This document shows positions 33,300 to 40,997 of a DNA stretch of 40,997 nt, piece by piece. The DNA is taken from contig DASZWQ010000153.1 of assembly GCA_035546535.1 (NCBI GenBank), positions 1-40,997 on the forward strand, in the 5' to 3' direction. The DNA is from Pirellulales bacterium (GTDB taxonomy: Bacteria; Planctomycetota; Planctomycetia; Pirellulales; JACPPG01). The notes below the pieces were generated by a model. It was not told the origin of the DNA and did not search any database. It worked only from the letters and a program-made list of their open reading frames with translations. The position numbers were made by a program, and so were the translations under genes. The number at the start of each line of letters is the position of its first letter. Position 1 is the stretch's first letter.

Positions 33300-34682
33300 A
33301 TGAAGCGAGGGTCCTTGTTGCTGGTGGACGATGATCGTCCCCTGTTACAGTCCATGGCCGCATGGTTGCGCGAGCTGGGATTCAGCGTTGATGCGACAAC
33401 CGGTGTGGCCGACGCCAACGCGGCCTTGGGCAAAAAGCAATACGACTTGGCGCTCGTCGATGTGCGCCTCGGTGACGGCGACGGCTTCGACATCCTGGCG
33501 CACTGCCGCGAGCAACGCCCGGGCACGGCCGTCATTCTGATGACCGGCTACGGTACCGTCGAAACCGCCGTCGAAGCGATTCGCGCCGGCGCCGCGGACC
33601 TGGTGACCAAGCCGATCGTCGACGACGAACTGGAGATGGCCATCGATCGCGCCATCAACCACCGCCGCGTCGTCGAAGAGAACAAGAATCTCAAGACTCA
33701 GCTCGACATCCGCTTCGGCATGGAGAGCATCGTCGGGCACGACTATCGCATGCGCCGCGTTTTCGAGATGGTGCAAAGCGTGGCCGACACTCGGGCCAGC
33801 GTTTTGATCACCGGCGAAAGCGGCACCGGCAAGTCGATGATCGCGCGGGCCATTCACCGGCAAAGCCGGCGGCGCGATAAACCTTTTGTCGAAGTGGCCT
33901 GCGGCGCGCTGCCCGAGACGTTGCTGGAAAGCGAGCTATTCGGCCACGTCGCCGGCGCGTTCACGAGCGCCGTCAGCGACAAAACGGGCAAATTCAAGCT
34001 GGCCGACGGCGGCACGATCTTCTTAGACGAGATCGCCACGGCCAGCCCGGCCATGCAGGTCAAGCTGCTGCGCGTGCTGCAAGACTTCGAGTTCGAGCAG
34101 GTCGGCGGCACGAAGACCTTCAAGGTCGACGCCCGGGTGATCCTCGCCACGAACGAGAGTCTGGAAGAACTGGTTCGAGCCGGGCGTTTCCGCCAGGATT
34201 TGTATTACCGGATCAACGTCATCAATGTCGAAATACCGCCGCTACGCGATCGCGTGGCGGATATCCCGCTTTTGGCCGCGCACTTCCTCCAGGACGTGTG
34301 CGAGGAGTGCGGCAAACAGGTGCCGGGCTTCACCGATGAATGCATGACCGCGCTTGAACACTATCACTGGCCCGGCAACGTACGCGAACTGGCCAACGTC
34401 ATCGAGCGGGCCGTGCTGCTGGGCAAAGGCGGGCCGATCAGCGTCGAAGATCTGCCGGCGGCTACGGTCGCCGGTGGCAGCGGTCGCGCGCTGGAACCGG
34501 TGGCCGGCCGCACGCTCAAGCAAGCCCTCGAAGAACCCGAGCGGCGGATCATCCTGGAAGTGCTGGAAAGCAACCAATGGAACCGGCACGCCACGGCCGA
34601 TTCCTTGGGCATCAACCGCACGACGCTGTACAAGAAGATGAAGCGGCTGGGGTTGGAAGACCGGCCCTTCGTGCGGATGTAA
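33300..34682 (+). CDS. NtrC-family sigma-54-dependent response regulator with altered GAFTGA loop
   Basis: 460-aa regulator with a receiver domain (1-120, phospho-acceptor D54 in LALVDVRLG), an AAA+ domain (about 140-380) and a Fis-type helix-turn-helix (about 420-455, NRHATADSLGINRTTLYKKMKRL). Walker A GESGTGKS is at 172-179 and Walker B GGTIFLDE at 237-244. The sigma-54 contact loop reads GAFTSA (219-224) instead of the near-universal GAFTGA. Substitutions here usually weaken sigma-54 activation, so the protein may act on a subset of promoters or need a special sigma-54. There is no cognate kinase nearby. Its stop is followed by a GTAG repeat element at 34694. Confidence 0.92.
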   Translation: MKRGSLLLVDDDRPLLQSMAAWLRELGFSVDATTGVADANAALGKKQYDLALVDVRLGDGDGFDILAHCREQRPGTAVILMTGYGTVETAVEAIRAGAADLVTKPIVDDELEMAIDRAINHRRVVEENKNLKTQLDIRFGMESIVGHDYRMRRVFEMVQSVADTRASVLITGESGTGKSMIARAIHRQSRRRDKPFVEVACGALPETLLESELFGHVAGAFTSAVSDKTGKFKLADGGTIFLDEIATASPAMQVKLLRVLQDFEFEQVGGTKTFKVDARVILATNESLEELVRAGRFRQDLYYRINVINVEIPPLRDRVADIPLLAAHFLQDVCEECGKQVPGFTDECMTALEHYHWPGNVRELANVIERAVLLGKGGPISVEDLPAATVAGGSGRALEPVAGRTLKQALEEPERRIILEVLESNQWNRHATADSLGINRTTLYKKMKRLGLEDRPFVRM

Positions 34683-34693
34683 TTCCGCCGAAT

Positions 34694-34756
34694 GTAGGGT
34701 GCACTTTGCGCACCATGACCAAAAGAAAGTGCGTCGGTGCCCACAGGGCACCCTAC
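34694..34756. repeat. GTAG-type paired REP (BIME-like) element, family 2, copy 1
   Basis: 63-bp element with ends GTAGGGTG (34694-34701) and CACCCTAC (34749-34756). Two hairpins lie inside: one built on GGTGCAC-TTT-GCGCACC and one on GGTGCCC-ACA-GGGCACC. It lies between the convergent NtrC-type and protease genes and could also work as a terminator. Relative to the copies at 39631 and 39717 the order of the two hairpins is reversed, so it is inserted in the opposite orientation. Confidence 0.75.
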
Positions 34757-34817
34757 GGCACACTGATGGGTGCCATGCTTTTTCGCCGCAGGCGAATAAG
34801 CATGCTGTATGAGCAGC

Positions 34818-35975
34818 CTATTTGAGGTGCATGGACAAGCGGAGTATCTCTTCGCCACGTCTGCCGACAATCAGTACGTTGGCGTCTTGCTGTCTCAGAA
34901 GTCGGCGAAGGCGGACGAGCCGCTCCCCAGCCACTTGAACACCGGCAATCTCGCTTATTGTGTCGCCGGGACGAATATCCGCCTCCGCTGCGGGACTCAT
35001 TGCGTCGACCGTATCTACGACCACGATCCCATCGCGACGTATGATGTGCAACCCGCTCCGATCGATGGACTCCGGCTCGTTCAGTCGATTCGTGGGGCGG
35101 AGATATAGGCTTTTCTTCGGAAAATCGAACGTGACCACAAAACGTGATAGCAGTTGCATCCCAATGCGGTTTTCGTCGAAAACGGCTGTCGAGAATACTG
35201 GCCCCTTAGCGAGGTGCCCTCCGATGGGAAGTTCATCGAGCTGAACCATTGACTTAGATTCTATTTTATTGAGATCCTGAAAAAGAGCTGAACCGACGTC
35301 GCGCGCGCTGCCGTTGGCAATCCGTTGTTTCGCAAGGTACGACTTCAGGATGCCGTCGCCGCTCGCGCCTGTATCGATGGTGAACACCTTTGGAGATCTC
35401 CAGACGTTCTCGATCTTGATTTGTGGTTGCTGAAACTCGCCGAGCTTAAAGCGGATGGGCTCTTCGGGGACCGTGCCAAGATCTCCGAGGAGTTCACACA
35501 CCCCGCGGTCGAAATCGATGCGGACGACTTTGTTAGATAGAAAGTCCATTCCGAGCAAGCCGTACAGTCGTTCGTCCCACGCCTCGCGGAAGCTTGTTAG
35601 ATCGGCGCATACGACGCGACGTACCGTCGCACGAAGTTCTTCCTTGCCGATGCGCGCTTCGGGTGCTGCGGCCACTGCGACCTTGACCGGGCCAGATGGA
35701 GCGCGCAGCCATGTCGACTCGTCCGGTTCGAGGTCGATCAAGGATTTATCGATCACGGTCCTCGTGCAACCAGTATCGAGGATGAAGAAGTGGGTCGTCC
35801 CGGCAATTTGAACGGGAAGAAACACGCCGTCGCCGTCGTGGCCGATCGTAAAAGACTCGATGACCTCTTCACCGAGCGCCTTGGACCCTGTAGCAATTGA
35901 AAGTGACAGTAATGCGATCGCCAGACATACAGCGAACGCACACGCGATGATTTCGCAGGACTTGACGGAACGCAT
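34818..35975 (-). CDS. Secreted aspartic protease (retropepsin-like, two DTG motifs) with PDZ domain
   Basis: 385-aa protein from the ATG at 35975, preceded by GGAGG with a 6-base gap. A signal peptide (hydrophobic about 9-27) precedes two retropepsin-like halves, each with an active-site DTG: LDTGCTRTVID (66-76) and IDTGASGDGIL (200-210). A C-terminal PDZ domain (about 305-385) has the RPGDTISEIAGV pattern. Retropepsin-like proteins usually carry one DTG and dimerise, whereas this one has both lobes in a single chain like pepsin. The probable role is periplasmic proteolysis of envelope proteins. The base composition is clearly more AT-rich than in the flanking transporter and regulator genes, hinting at transfer or relaxed selection. 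It follows the sodium symporter on the same strand. Confidence 0.82.
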   Translation of the reverse strand: MRSVKSCEIIACAFAVCLAIALLSLSIATGSKALGEEVIESFTIGHDGDGVFLPVQIAGTTHFFILDTGCTRTVIDKSLIDLEPDESTWLRAPSGPVKVAVAAAPEARIGKEELRATVRRVVCADLTSFREAWDERLYGLLGMDFLSNKVVRIDFDRGVCELLGDLGTVPEEPIRFKLGEFQQPQIKIENVWRSPKVFTIDTGASGDGILKSYLAKQRIANGSARDVGSALFQDLNKIESKSMVQLDELPIGGHLAKGPVFSTAVFDENRIGMQLLSRFVVTFDFPKKSLYLRPTNRLNEPESIDRSGLHIIRRDGIVVVDTVDAMSPAAEADIRPGDTISEIAGVQVAGERLVRLRRLLRQQDANVLIVGRRGEEILRLSMHLK

Positions 35976-36007
35976 CACGAACCTCCATGCCGATATCCTT
36001 GACGTTT

Positions 36008-37495
36008 CTACGTCATCCGTTTTTCCGCCGCACTCCGCCCCATCCACCGATTGGCACTCCACAGCACCGCCAATAACACGGCCCATTGCGCCAATACGGT
36101 GCCCACGTTTTCGATCCGGTCGGGACGCAGCCATTCGACGAGCCGGGCGGAGAGGGCGAGCGACGCACCCTCCTTGGATTCGGCCGCCGGGAACGTCTGC
36201 CAGAAGAACCACGCCAGGAGCACGACTCCTTGCAGGGGAACCAGAATGCCCATGATCACGGTCCACCAGCGGCCGATCGTCATCTGGTTGCATGGCAGGT
36301 TGATGTAGCGACTGCGGAACTGCTCGAGCCCGTAGCGGGCCGCGACGAAGGCGAACATCAGGCCGCTGGGAATCAACGCCGTGGCCCACACCCAATCCTG
36401 GTTCTTGAGGAAATCGAGGCTCAAGGCGCTCGGCACGCCGCCGGCCAGACCCAGGACGCCAGCAATCACGAGCGCTCGGTTCCGCGTCAGGCCCAAGTCT
36501 TGCAGTCCGCGTACGGCCAACTCGACCATCGAGATCAGGGACATGAACGCCGCCATGAACAGCGCGGCGAAAAAGAAAATCATGAACAGTCCGCCCGCCG
36601 GCATGCGGGCAAACAGTTGTGGAAACCAGATAAAAGTTAATCCTTCGTTGCCGGCCCCGACGATCTGTTTTTCGGCCTCGGGCATGATGGCAAAGATCGT
36701 GCAAAGCACGGCCACGCCCGACAGGAGCGAGGCGATGTTGTTCCCGATTCCCAACAGGAAGCAATTGACGCTGCTGTCGTCTTTCTGACGGACATAAATC
36801 GCGTAGACCGTGATCAAACCCCAGCCCGAGCCGGTGTCCCAGGCGTTCTGTGTGAGTGCTTCGAGCCACATCCGGTAGTCGGCCAGTTGCGACCAATCGA
36901 CCGTGAAGATGAAGGCTAACCCCTTCTCGGCACCGGGAAGCAGGACGGCCCGCACAGCCAGCGCCACGACCAGGAAAAACAGGCTCGGTAGGAGGAGCGT
37001 CGTGACGCGTTCGATGGCGCCGACGCCGCGCCAGATCACCAGAAGTGCGAGGCTCATGCTCACAAAGTGCCACACGAGCGGCCGTGGCCCGGCGACGAAC
37101 TGGTCGTAAAACTGCTGCGGGTCGGCACTCGCCAACTGGCCCGTGCAGGAGACGATCAGATACTCGAGCACCCAGCCGGTGATCACCGAGTAGTAGAACA
37201 TGATCGCCACGGCGGCCATCGTGATCCAGGCTCCCATCCAGGCGAATTTTGGGCCAACCAGGCGGACGATCGAACCCAGCGGCCCGGCCCGCATGCCGCG
37301 CCCCAGGCCGAACTCGAGAATGATGAGCGGAATGCTCCAGAGGAAAAGCGAGATCACCCACGGAACGAGAAACGTCCCGCCGCCGTTGCTGGCCAGGATG
37401 CGCGGGAAGCGCCAGATGCTGCCCGTGCCCACCGCCATGCTGAGCATGGCGAACAACAGGGCCCAGCGCGAAGAGAAGGATTTTTGATCGTCCAT
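36008..37495 (-). CDS. Sodium-dependent neurotransmitter-symporter (SNF/NSS) family transporter
   Basis: 495-aa membrane protein with about twelve hydrophobic helices, the NSS fold of LeuT. The first helix carries VGTGSIWRFP (22-31), the sodium and substrate binding stretch of the family, and WDTGSGWGLIT marks helix six. It imports an amino acid or related amine together with sodium. The NadE gene ends 22 bases upstream on the same strand and the protease gene begins 33 bases downstream, so the three may share a transcript. The substrate is unknown. Confidence 0.92.
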   Translation of the reverse strand: MDDQKSFSSRWALLFAMLSMAVGTGSIWRFPRILASNGGGTFLVPWVISLFLWSIPLIILEFGLGRGMRAGPLGSIVRLVGPKFAWMGAWITMAAVAIMFYYSVITGWVLEYLIVSCTGQLASADPQQFYDQFVAGPRPLVWHFVSMSLALLVIWRGVGAIERVTTLLLPSLFFLVVALAVRAVLLPGAEKGLAFIFTVDWSQLADYRMWLEALTQNAWDTGSGWGLITVYAIYVRQKDDSSVNCFLLGIGNNIASLLSGVAVLCTIFAIMPEAEKQIVGAGNEGLTFIWFPQLFARMPAGGLFMIFFFAALFMAAFMSLISMVELAVRGLQDLGLTRNRALVIAGVLGLAGGVPSALSLDFLKNQDWVWATALIPSGLMFAFVAARYGLEQFRSRYINLPCNQMTIGRWWTVIMGILVPLQGVVLLAWFFWQTFPAAESKEGASLALSARLVEWLRPDRIENVGTVLAQWAVLLAVLWSANRWMGRSAAEKRMT

Positions 37496-37517
37496 CAGAG
37501 CGTCGCGCTTGGCTTGG

Positions 37518-39506
37518 TTACAGCGAATCTACATACGCGCGCAGCTCGGACAACTCGCGCTCGTATCCACCCGACAGAATCGGGAAGCGGCACCAGGTCT
37601 TCGGATCCAAGTTTTCGTCGTCCAAGTGGAAGCTGGGGGCGTAGCGCTCGCGCTTCCATTGATTGCGGCACCACAGGCGAAAGAACCGTTCGACCCATTG
37701 TCCTAACTGCTGCGCCGAGTATTGCGGGAAGCGTGGTTGCATCTGCTGGAAGACTTCGACCGGCGCGAGCTTGTCGCGAATCGCCGCGCGCTCGATGGCG
37801 TCCAGCAGTTCGTAAGGCATCAGGTCGGCTTCGTCCGTTTGTCCTGATTCGGAGGGGCGCAGCTCGGCCGTCGGGGGCTGGCAATTCACCGCCGCGAGCG
37901 CCGGGATGCACCGCCCGCCCTCGGGACCCGTCACTTCCAGCCAGCGCAACCAGGAGCGCAAATACGCCTTGTCGATGCCGGCGATCGGCGAGAGGCCGCC
38001 ACTGGTATCGCCATCCATTGTGGCGTAACCAACGGCCGCTTCTGAGCGATTGCTGGTCGACAGCAATAAACCCGATCGAAGGTTGGCCAGCATCCACACG
38101 CCCGGCGCGCGAACGCGGGCTTGAATGTTCTGCAGCGCCAGGTCGTCCTGTTGCCAGGAAAGTTCGCGGCCGATCGCCCGTGAGACCATCGTCACGTAAT
38201 CGTGTACGAGCCTGTCGACGTCGAACTCATAAAACTGCGCACCGATGGCTTGGGCGACGCCAGTGGCGGCATCGCGCGTGGTTTGCGAACTGTTCCGCGT
38301 CGACTGGTAGACGCACGTGACCAGTTGCTTGATGAGATGTGCTGGCGACGTCGCTGCGCGCACGCCGGGCAGATAGGCCAGCTTCTGCTTGTAGGCTTCC
38401 AGTCCCAGCTCACCGACACCCAGATCGACCATCATCGCGGCCAGACAGGCCACGGCCGAGGAATCGGCCCCGCCGCTGGCCGAGATCACGACACCGTTCG
38501 AGCGGCTTTTCCGCATGTAATCGAACAGTCCCAGCGACACGGCCCGGGCGAATTCTTCTTCTTTGACGTGAGGGCCGGTTTCCCAGGCAGCACGCTCGAC
38601 CTTCGTGCTCTCGGGCTGCAGACGCGGATAGTCGAAGGGCGCCGTCACGGTCGCGCTATCGACGTCGAGCCGCGGCTCGAAGCTTCCCAGCCGCGATTGC
38701 TGCATGCGCGTGGCGTCGACATCAACCACGGCCGAGGTCAATCGCCAATCGGCGAACGAAAACCGCGGGCCCGTGGCCGCGAGTTTGCCACCCGAGGCAA
38801 TGAGCGCTCCGCCGTCGTAGATCGCGCGTCCCGCTTCGTTGCCGAGCAAGTTGGCATAGGCGTAGCTGACGCCGAAGGTACGCGAGCCTTCGAGCACGAA
38901 GCGGTGGCGAATCTCCATCTTGCCAAAGGCAAAGTGGCTGGCGCTGGGATTGAGGATAATATCCGCGCCGCGCCGGGCCAATTCGGCCCCCGGACGCTGG
39001 GCAACCCAGGCATCTTCGCAAATTTCGAACCCGATCTTGATGCCGCCGACGTTGAAATCGATATCGCCGATTGGGAACTTGCCTTCGCCCAGCGTTACTT
39101 CGGCCCGCTGCCCGACGGGCCAGGGTTTGAACCAGCGCGGCTCGTAGTGAATTCCATCGCCTGCCAGGTAGCGCTTGGCGACAAGGCCCAGGATCCGCCC
39201 GTCCGCTACCAGGCACGCCGCATTGAACAGGGCGTGCTGATACGGCACCGGCAGGCCGAGCGAGACGACGATCCCTTTCGTATGCGGCACGATCTCGGCC
39301 AGCACCGCGGCCGCCATGTGCTGCACGGCCGGCGATTGAAAGGCGTCCTCGCACCCATAGCCCGAGATGCACAGCTCGGGCAGGCAAAGAATACTGACGC
39401 GTTCGGCTCGCGCGGCGGCGACGGCCGCAAGAATGCGGTCGCGATTGCCGTTCCAGTCGAGCGGCGTTTGATTCAACACCGCGGCCGATAACTTGACGAG
39501 CTTCAT
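37518..39506 (-). CDS. nadE: Glutamine-dependent NAD+ synthetase
   Basis: 662-aa two-domain enzyme that makes NAD from deamido-NAD with glutamine and ATP. The N-terminal nitrilase-type amidotransferase domain has the triad E44 (CLPELCIS), K111 (VAKRYLAGDG) and C163 (FEICEDAW). The C-terminal NAD synthetase domain begins near 320 and has the ATP-binding P-loop SASGGADSS (342-350). A later block (GYATMDGDTSGGLSPIAG) is typical of glutaminase-fused NadE. The length matches long-form bacterial NadE. The start ATG at 39506 is clear. Essential housekeeping enzyme; the ammonia channel connects the domains. Confidence 0.96.
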   Translation of the reverse strand: MKLVKLSAAVLNQTPLDWNGNRDRILAAVAAARAERVSILCLPELCISGYGCEDAFQSPAVQHMAAAVLAEIVPHTKGIVVSLGLPVPYQHALFNAACLVADGRILGLVAKRYLAGDGIHYEPRWFKPWPVGQRAEVTLGEGKFPIGDIDFNVGGIKIGFEICEDAWVAQRPGAELARRGADIILNPSASHFAFGKMEIRHRFVLEGSRTFGVSYAYANLLGNEAGRAIYDGGALIASGGKLAATGPRFSFADWRLTSAVVDVDATRMQQSRLGSFEPRLDVDSATVTAPFDYPRLQPESTKVERAAWETGPHVKEEEFARAVSLGLFDYMRKSRSNGVVISASGGADSSAVACLAAMMVDLGVGELGLEAYKQKLAYLPGVRAATSPAHLIKQLVTCVYQSTRNSSQTTRDAATGVAQAIGAQFYEFDVDRLVHDYVTMVSRAIGRELSWQQDDLALQNIQARVRAPGVWMLANLRSGLLLSTSNRSEAAVGYATMDGDTSGGLSPIAGIDKAYLRSWLRWLEVTGPEGGRCIPALAAVNCQPPTAELRPSESGQTDEADLMPYELLDAIERAAIRDKLAPVEVFQQMQPRFPQYSAQQLGQWVERFFRLWCRNQWKRERYAPSFHLDDENLDPKTWCRFPILSGGYERELSELRAYVDSL

Positions 39507-39630
39507 GGATCGCGGGGACGCCGTTTAATTCAACAATGTGGGCGGAGTTTTCAGCTGACCAATTTTACGTTACACGCATGCGGAAGTCGTGCGGTGACCA
39601 TGAGACCGGCAAGGTCCGTAGGCGGGATCT

Positions 39631-39694
39631 GTAGGGTGCCCTGTGGGCACCGTGACGCGAGACCCTTTTTTCTGGTGCGCGCAGCGCACCCTAC
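39631..39694. repeat. GTAG-type paired REP (BIME-like) element, family 2, copy 2
   Basis: 64-bp element with ends GTAGGGTG (39631-39638) and CACCCTAC (39687-39694) and two hairpins, GGTGCCC-TGT-GGGCACC and GGTGCGC-GCA-GCGCACC. It lies upstream of nadE. A direct second copy starts 86 bases further on. Confidence 0.8.
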
Positions 39695-39716
39695 GGCCCC
39701 GGCACCCGCTCAGCCC

Positions 39717-39780
39717 GTAGGGTGCCCTGCGGGCACCGTGCCGCGAGAACTTGTTTTCTGGCGCGCGCAGCGCACCCTAC
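39717..39780. repeat. GTAG-type paired REP (BIME-like) element, family 2, copy 3
   Basis: 64-bp direct copy of the element at 39631 with a few changes (first hairpin GGTGCCC-TGC-GGGCACC; the second starts GGCGCGC or similar). It ends 14 bases before the DUF480 stop codon, so it may act as transcription terminator there. Confidence 0.8.
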
Positions 39781-39794
39781 GGCCCGGCGCCCGC

Positions 39795-40604
39795 TCAGCC
39801 TCCGAGCGCCTGCCGCAATTCGCCGATCTGGTCGGCGTTTTGTTGCGATTGACCCACGACGTCAGCCAAATCCGAACGCAATTGGGCAACGGCCGTCCGC
39901 AGGTCGGCAATCTCCTGACGCAGGGCAGCGATTTCGCCGTTCTGAACCGGTGGCGCACTCGACACCGCTGCTGGGCGCGGCGCCGCGGCTGCCACGGGTG
40001 CTTGCGCGGCCTGCACCGGGCGCGGCGCGCCGTCGCCGCCGTGCTCGCCGTATTGCCGCTTTAGCTTTTCCACTTCCTCCGGCAGGTACAGGGCGTGCGA
40101 AATGATCTGGCCGCGCCCTTCAGGCGTGAGAGCTTGGATGAGCCCTTTGGCCTTGAGCGAATCGAGCAGTGTGCGCAGCGTGGTCAGGTCGGGAATCGGG
40201 TCCATCCGCGCCGCGCGGCCGCGCAGGTCGCCTTCGGTCTGGGCGCCGCGCAACAAGAGCTCGGCCATGATCGCTAGCTCGACCTTGTCGACCCCCAGCC
40301 ATTCGTACATGTAATGCCGGTACTTGCCCACCCGGCCGCTCCCCTGCACGGCGGCCACGGCGCCCAGCAGGCGCAGCCGATCGAGCGACTCTTCCACCTC
40401 GTGCGGCTCGTACTGCGTGAGCGGGTGGCGGTTATTTTTTTGATTGCAGCCGGTCACCAAGCCGTTGAGCGACAAAGGATAGGTGTCAGGCGTCGTCTTG
40501 GCCTTTTCCACCAGAACGCCCAGCACGCGCCGGTCGATGGCCCGGATTGGTTGCCAGCGCGGCTGGTGAGCTTCATCTCCGGCGGCCGCTTCGTCATGGG
40601 TCAT
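39795..40604 (-). CDS. DUF480 / YceH family protein with C-terminal coiled coil
   Basis: 269-aa protein. The first 190 residues are the DUF480 (YceH) tandem winged-helix domain: RVLGVLVEKAKTTPDTYPLSLN, TGCNQKNNRHPLTQY, YMYEWLGVDKVELA and RGAQTEGDLRGRA are diagnostic. A Pro/Ala-rich linker (about 195-225) follows, then a coiled coil (EIAALRQEIADLRTAVAQL, about 223-265) that YceH of enterobacteria lacks. The probable role is DNA binding or regulation, but the biochemical function of the family is not established. It is the first gene of the minus-strand group with nadE, separated by two REP elements. Confidence 0.92.
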   Translation of the reverse strand: MTHDEAAAGDEAHQPRWQPIRAIDRRVLGVLVEKAKTTPDTYPLSLNGLVTGCNQKNNRHPLTQYEPHEVEESLDRLRLLGAVAAVQGSGRVGKYRHYMYEWLGVDKVELAIMAELLLRGAQTEGDLRGRAARMDPIPDLTTLRTLLDSLKAKGLIQALTPEGRGQIISHALYLPEEVEKLKRQYGEHGGDGAPRPVQAAQAPVAAAAPRPAAVSSAPPVQNGEIAALRQEIADLRTAVAQLRSDLADVVGQSQQNADQIGELRQALGG

Positions 40605-40824
40605 GGGTGCGAATTCTCCGAAAGCTCCGCGACGGCAACTGGTGAACCACGGGGACGCTCCCTGCGCCCGGAACGGTTATGCCATGTGAGGCGCGGGGCG
40701 TCCAGAGATACCGGCGGCGGCCACTTTCCGCGCGCCGCGCCAGCGGTTAAGTTCGTGGCTGTGCGCCTCTTCACTGCGTCGTTCAACATGCCTCGTGCAT
40801 CCCAACAAATCCAAGGAATCTGCC

Positions 40825-40997
40825 ATGAAAAAGTCGCTGCTCATCGCCACCGTTTGCACGCTGCTCGTGGGCTTGTCGTACGCTTGGGGTGCGGTCGATG
40901 ACAAAGCCGCTGGCGCAAAGGATGGCAAGCTGTTGTCGCACAACGTCTACTTCGCCTTGAAGGAAGCGACGCCCGAGGCCAAGCAAAAGCTGGTCGA
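40825..40997 (+). CDS. Secreted Dabb-domain protein, start only (cut by window end)
   Basis: The first 57 codons are present, with AAGGA 7 bases before the ATG at 40825. A signal peptide (hydrophobic LLIATVCTLLVGLSYAWG) is followed by SHNVYFALKEATPEAKQKLV, the first strand and helix of a stress-responsive alpha/beta-barrel (Dabb) domain. Such domains form small dimers with unknown ligands. The rest lies beyond the window, so the assignment rests on a short stretch. Confidence 0.65.
   Translation, partial: MKKSLLIATVCTLLVGLSYAWGAVDDKAAGAKDGKLLSHNVYFALKEATPEAKQKLV

Noticed and set aside
34818..37361. An 847-residue open frame running from the protease gene through the whole symporter gene
   Set aside because: Only residues after the ATG at 35975 look like a real protein with a good ribosome-binding site. 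The upstream part is an alternative frame of the symporter gene, left open by high GC content, and is arginine/proline-rich.
38202..39491. A 429-residue plus-strand open frame opposite nadE
   Set aside because: Antisense shadow of a clear NAD synthetase gene; composition is typical of reverse-strand GC-rich frames.

Overview
This is a 41 kb piece of a high-GC (roughly 60-63%) bacterial chromosome. The gene content points to a planctomycete, most likely a Pirellulales-type organism, although no rRNA or other taxonomic marker is present. The indicators are two paralogous outer-membrane barrel proteins of a planctomycete-like type, a formylmethanofuran dehydrogenase subunit C homologue (tetrahydromethanopterin-linked C1 chemistry), a formylglycine-generating enzyme (these bacteria are rich in sulfatases), two bacillithiol-type PIG-L deacetylases, and small conserved proteins without a known name. 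No tRNA, rRNA, CRISPR array, prophage or complete insertion sequence was seen.

Layout. 1-2.3 kb (minus): XerC recombinase, a small unknown protein and a BshB1-like deacetylase. 2.5-5.0 kb (plus): two related outer-membrane barrels. 5.1-6.7 kb: a decayed zone with two gene remnants, followed by an HNH endonuclease and its small companion. 6.7-10.2 kb (minus): a tightly packed PIG-L deacetylase / HAD phosphatase / FhcC unit, with cobL upstream. 10.5-16.7 kb (plus): a membrane-anchored formylglycine-generating enzyme, then a giant MscK-like mechanosensitive channel next to a CorA metal transporter. 16.7-20 kb: an HNH endonuclease, an acidic zinc-ribbon protein, a tandem repeat, a thermonuclease-fold protein and a UPF0175/DUF3368 toxin-antitoxin pair. 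20.2-25.6 kb: LeuB-like dehydrogenase, DUF2442 and an unknown partner, two SDR enzymes, MiaE and an endonuclease/exonuclease/phosphatase protein.

26.0-32.2 kb (plus) is a cell-surface glycan cluster: a GT39-like membrane glycosyltransferase, a WecA/MraY-like lipid-carrier sugar-phosphate transferase with an extra C-terminal domain, a Wzm/Wzt-type ABC exporter and a GT2 glycosyltransferase. The probable logic is initiation on undecaprenyl phosphate, elongation, then ABC export. 32.2-34.7 kb carries two response regulators without a kinase: a NarL/FixJ type and an NtrC type with an altered sigma-54 contact loop. 34.8-40.6 kb (minus) carries DUF480/YceH, NAD synthetase, an SNF-type sodium symporter and a two-DTG aspartic protease fused to a PDZ domain. 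The window ends inside a secreted Dabb-domain gene.

The most interesting non-genic signal is a set of 63-69 bp elements at about 10.3, 34.7, 39.6 and 39.7 kb. Each begins with GTAG, contains two hairpins and ends with CTAC. This is the architecture of paired GTAG-type REP sequences mobilised by RAYT transposases, and two sequence families are present. A separate 35-bp tandem repeat with a hairpin in each unit lies at 18.2 kb.
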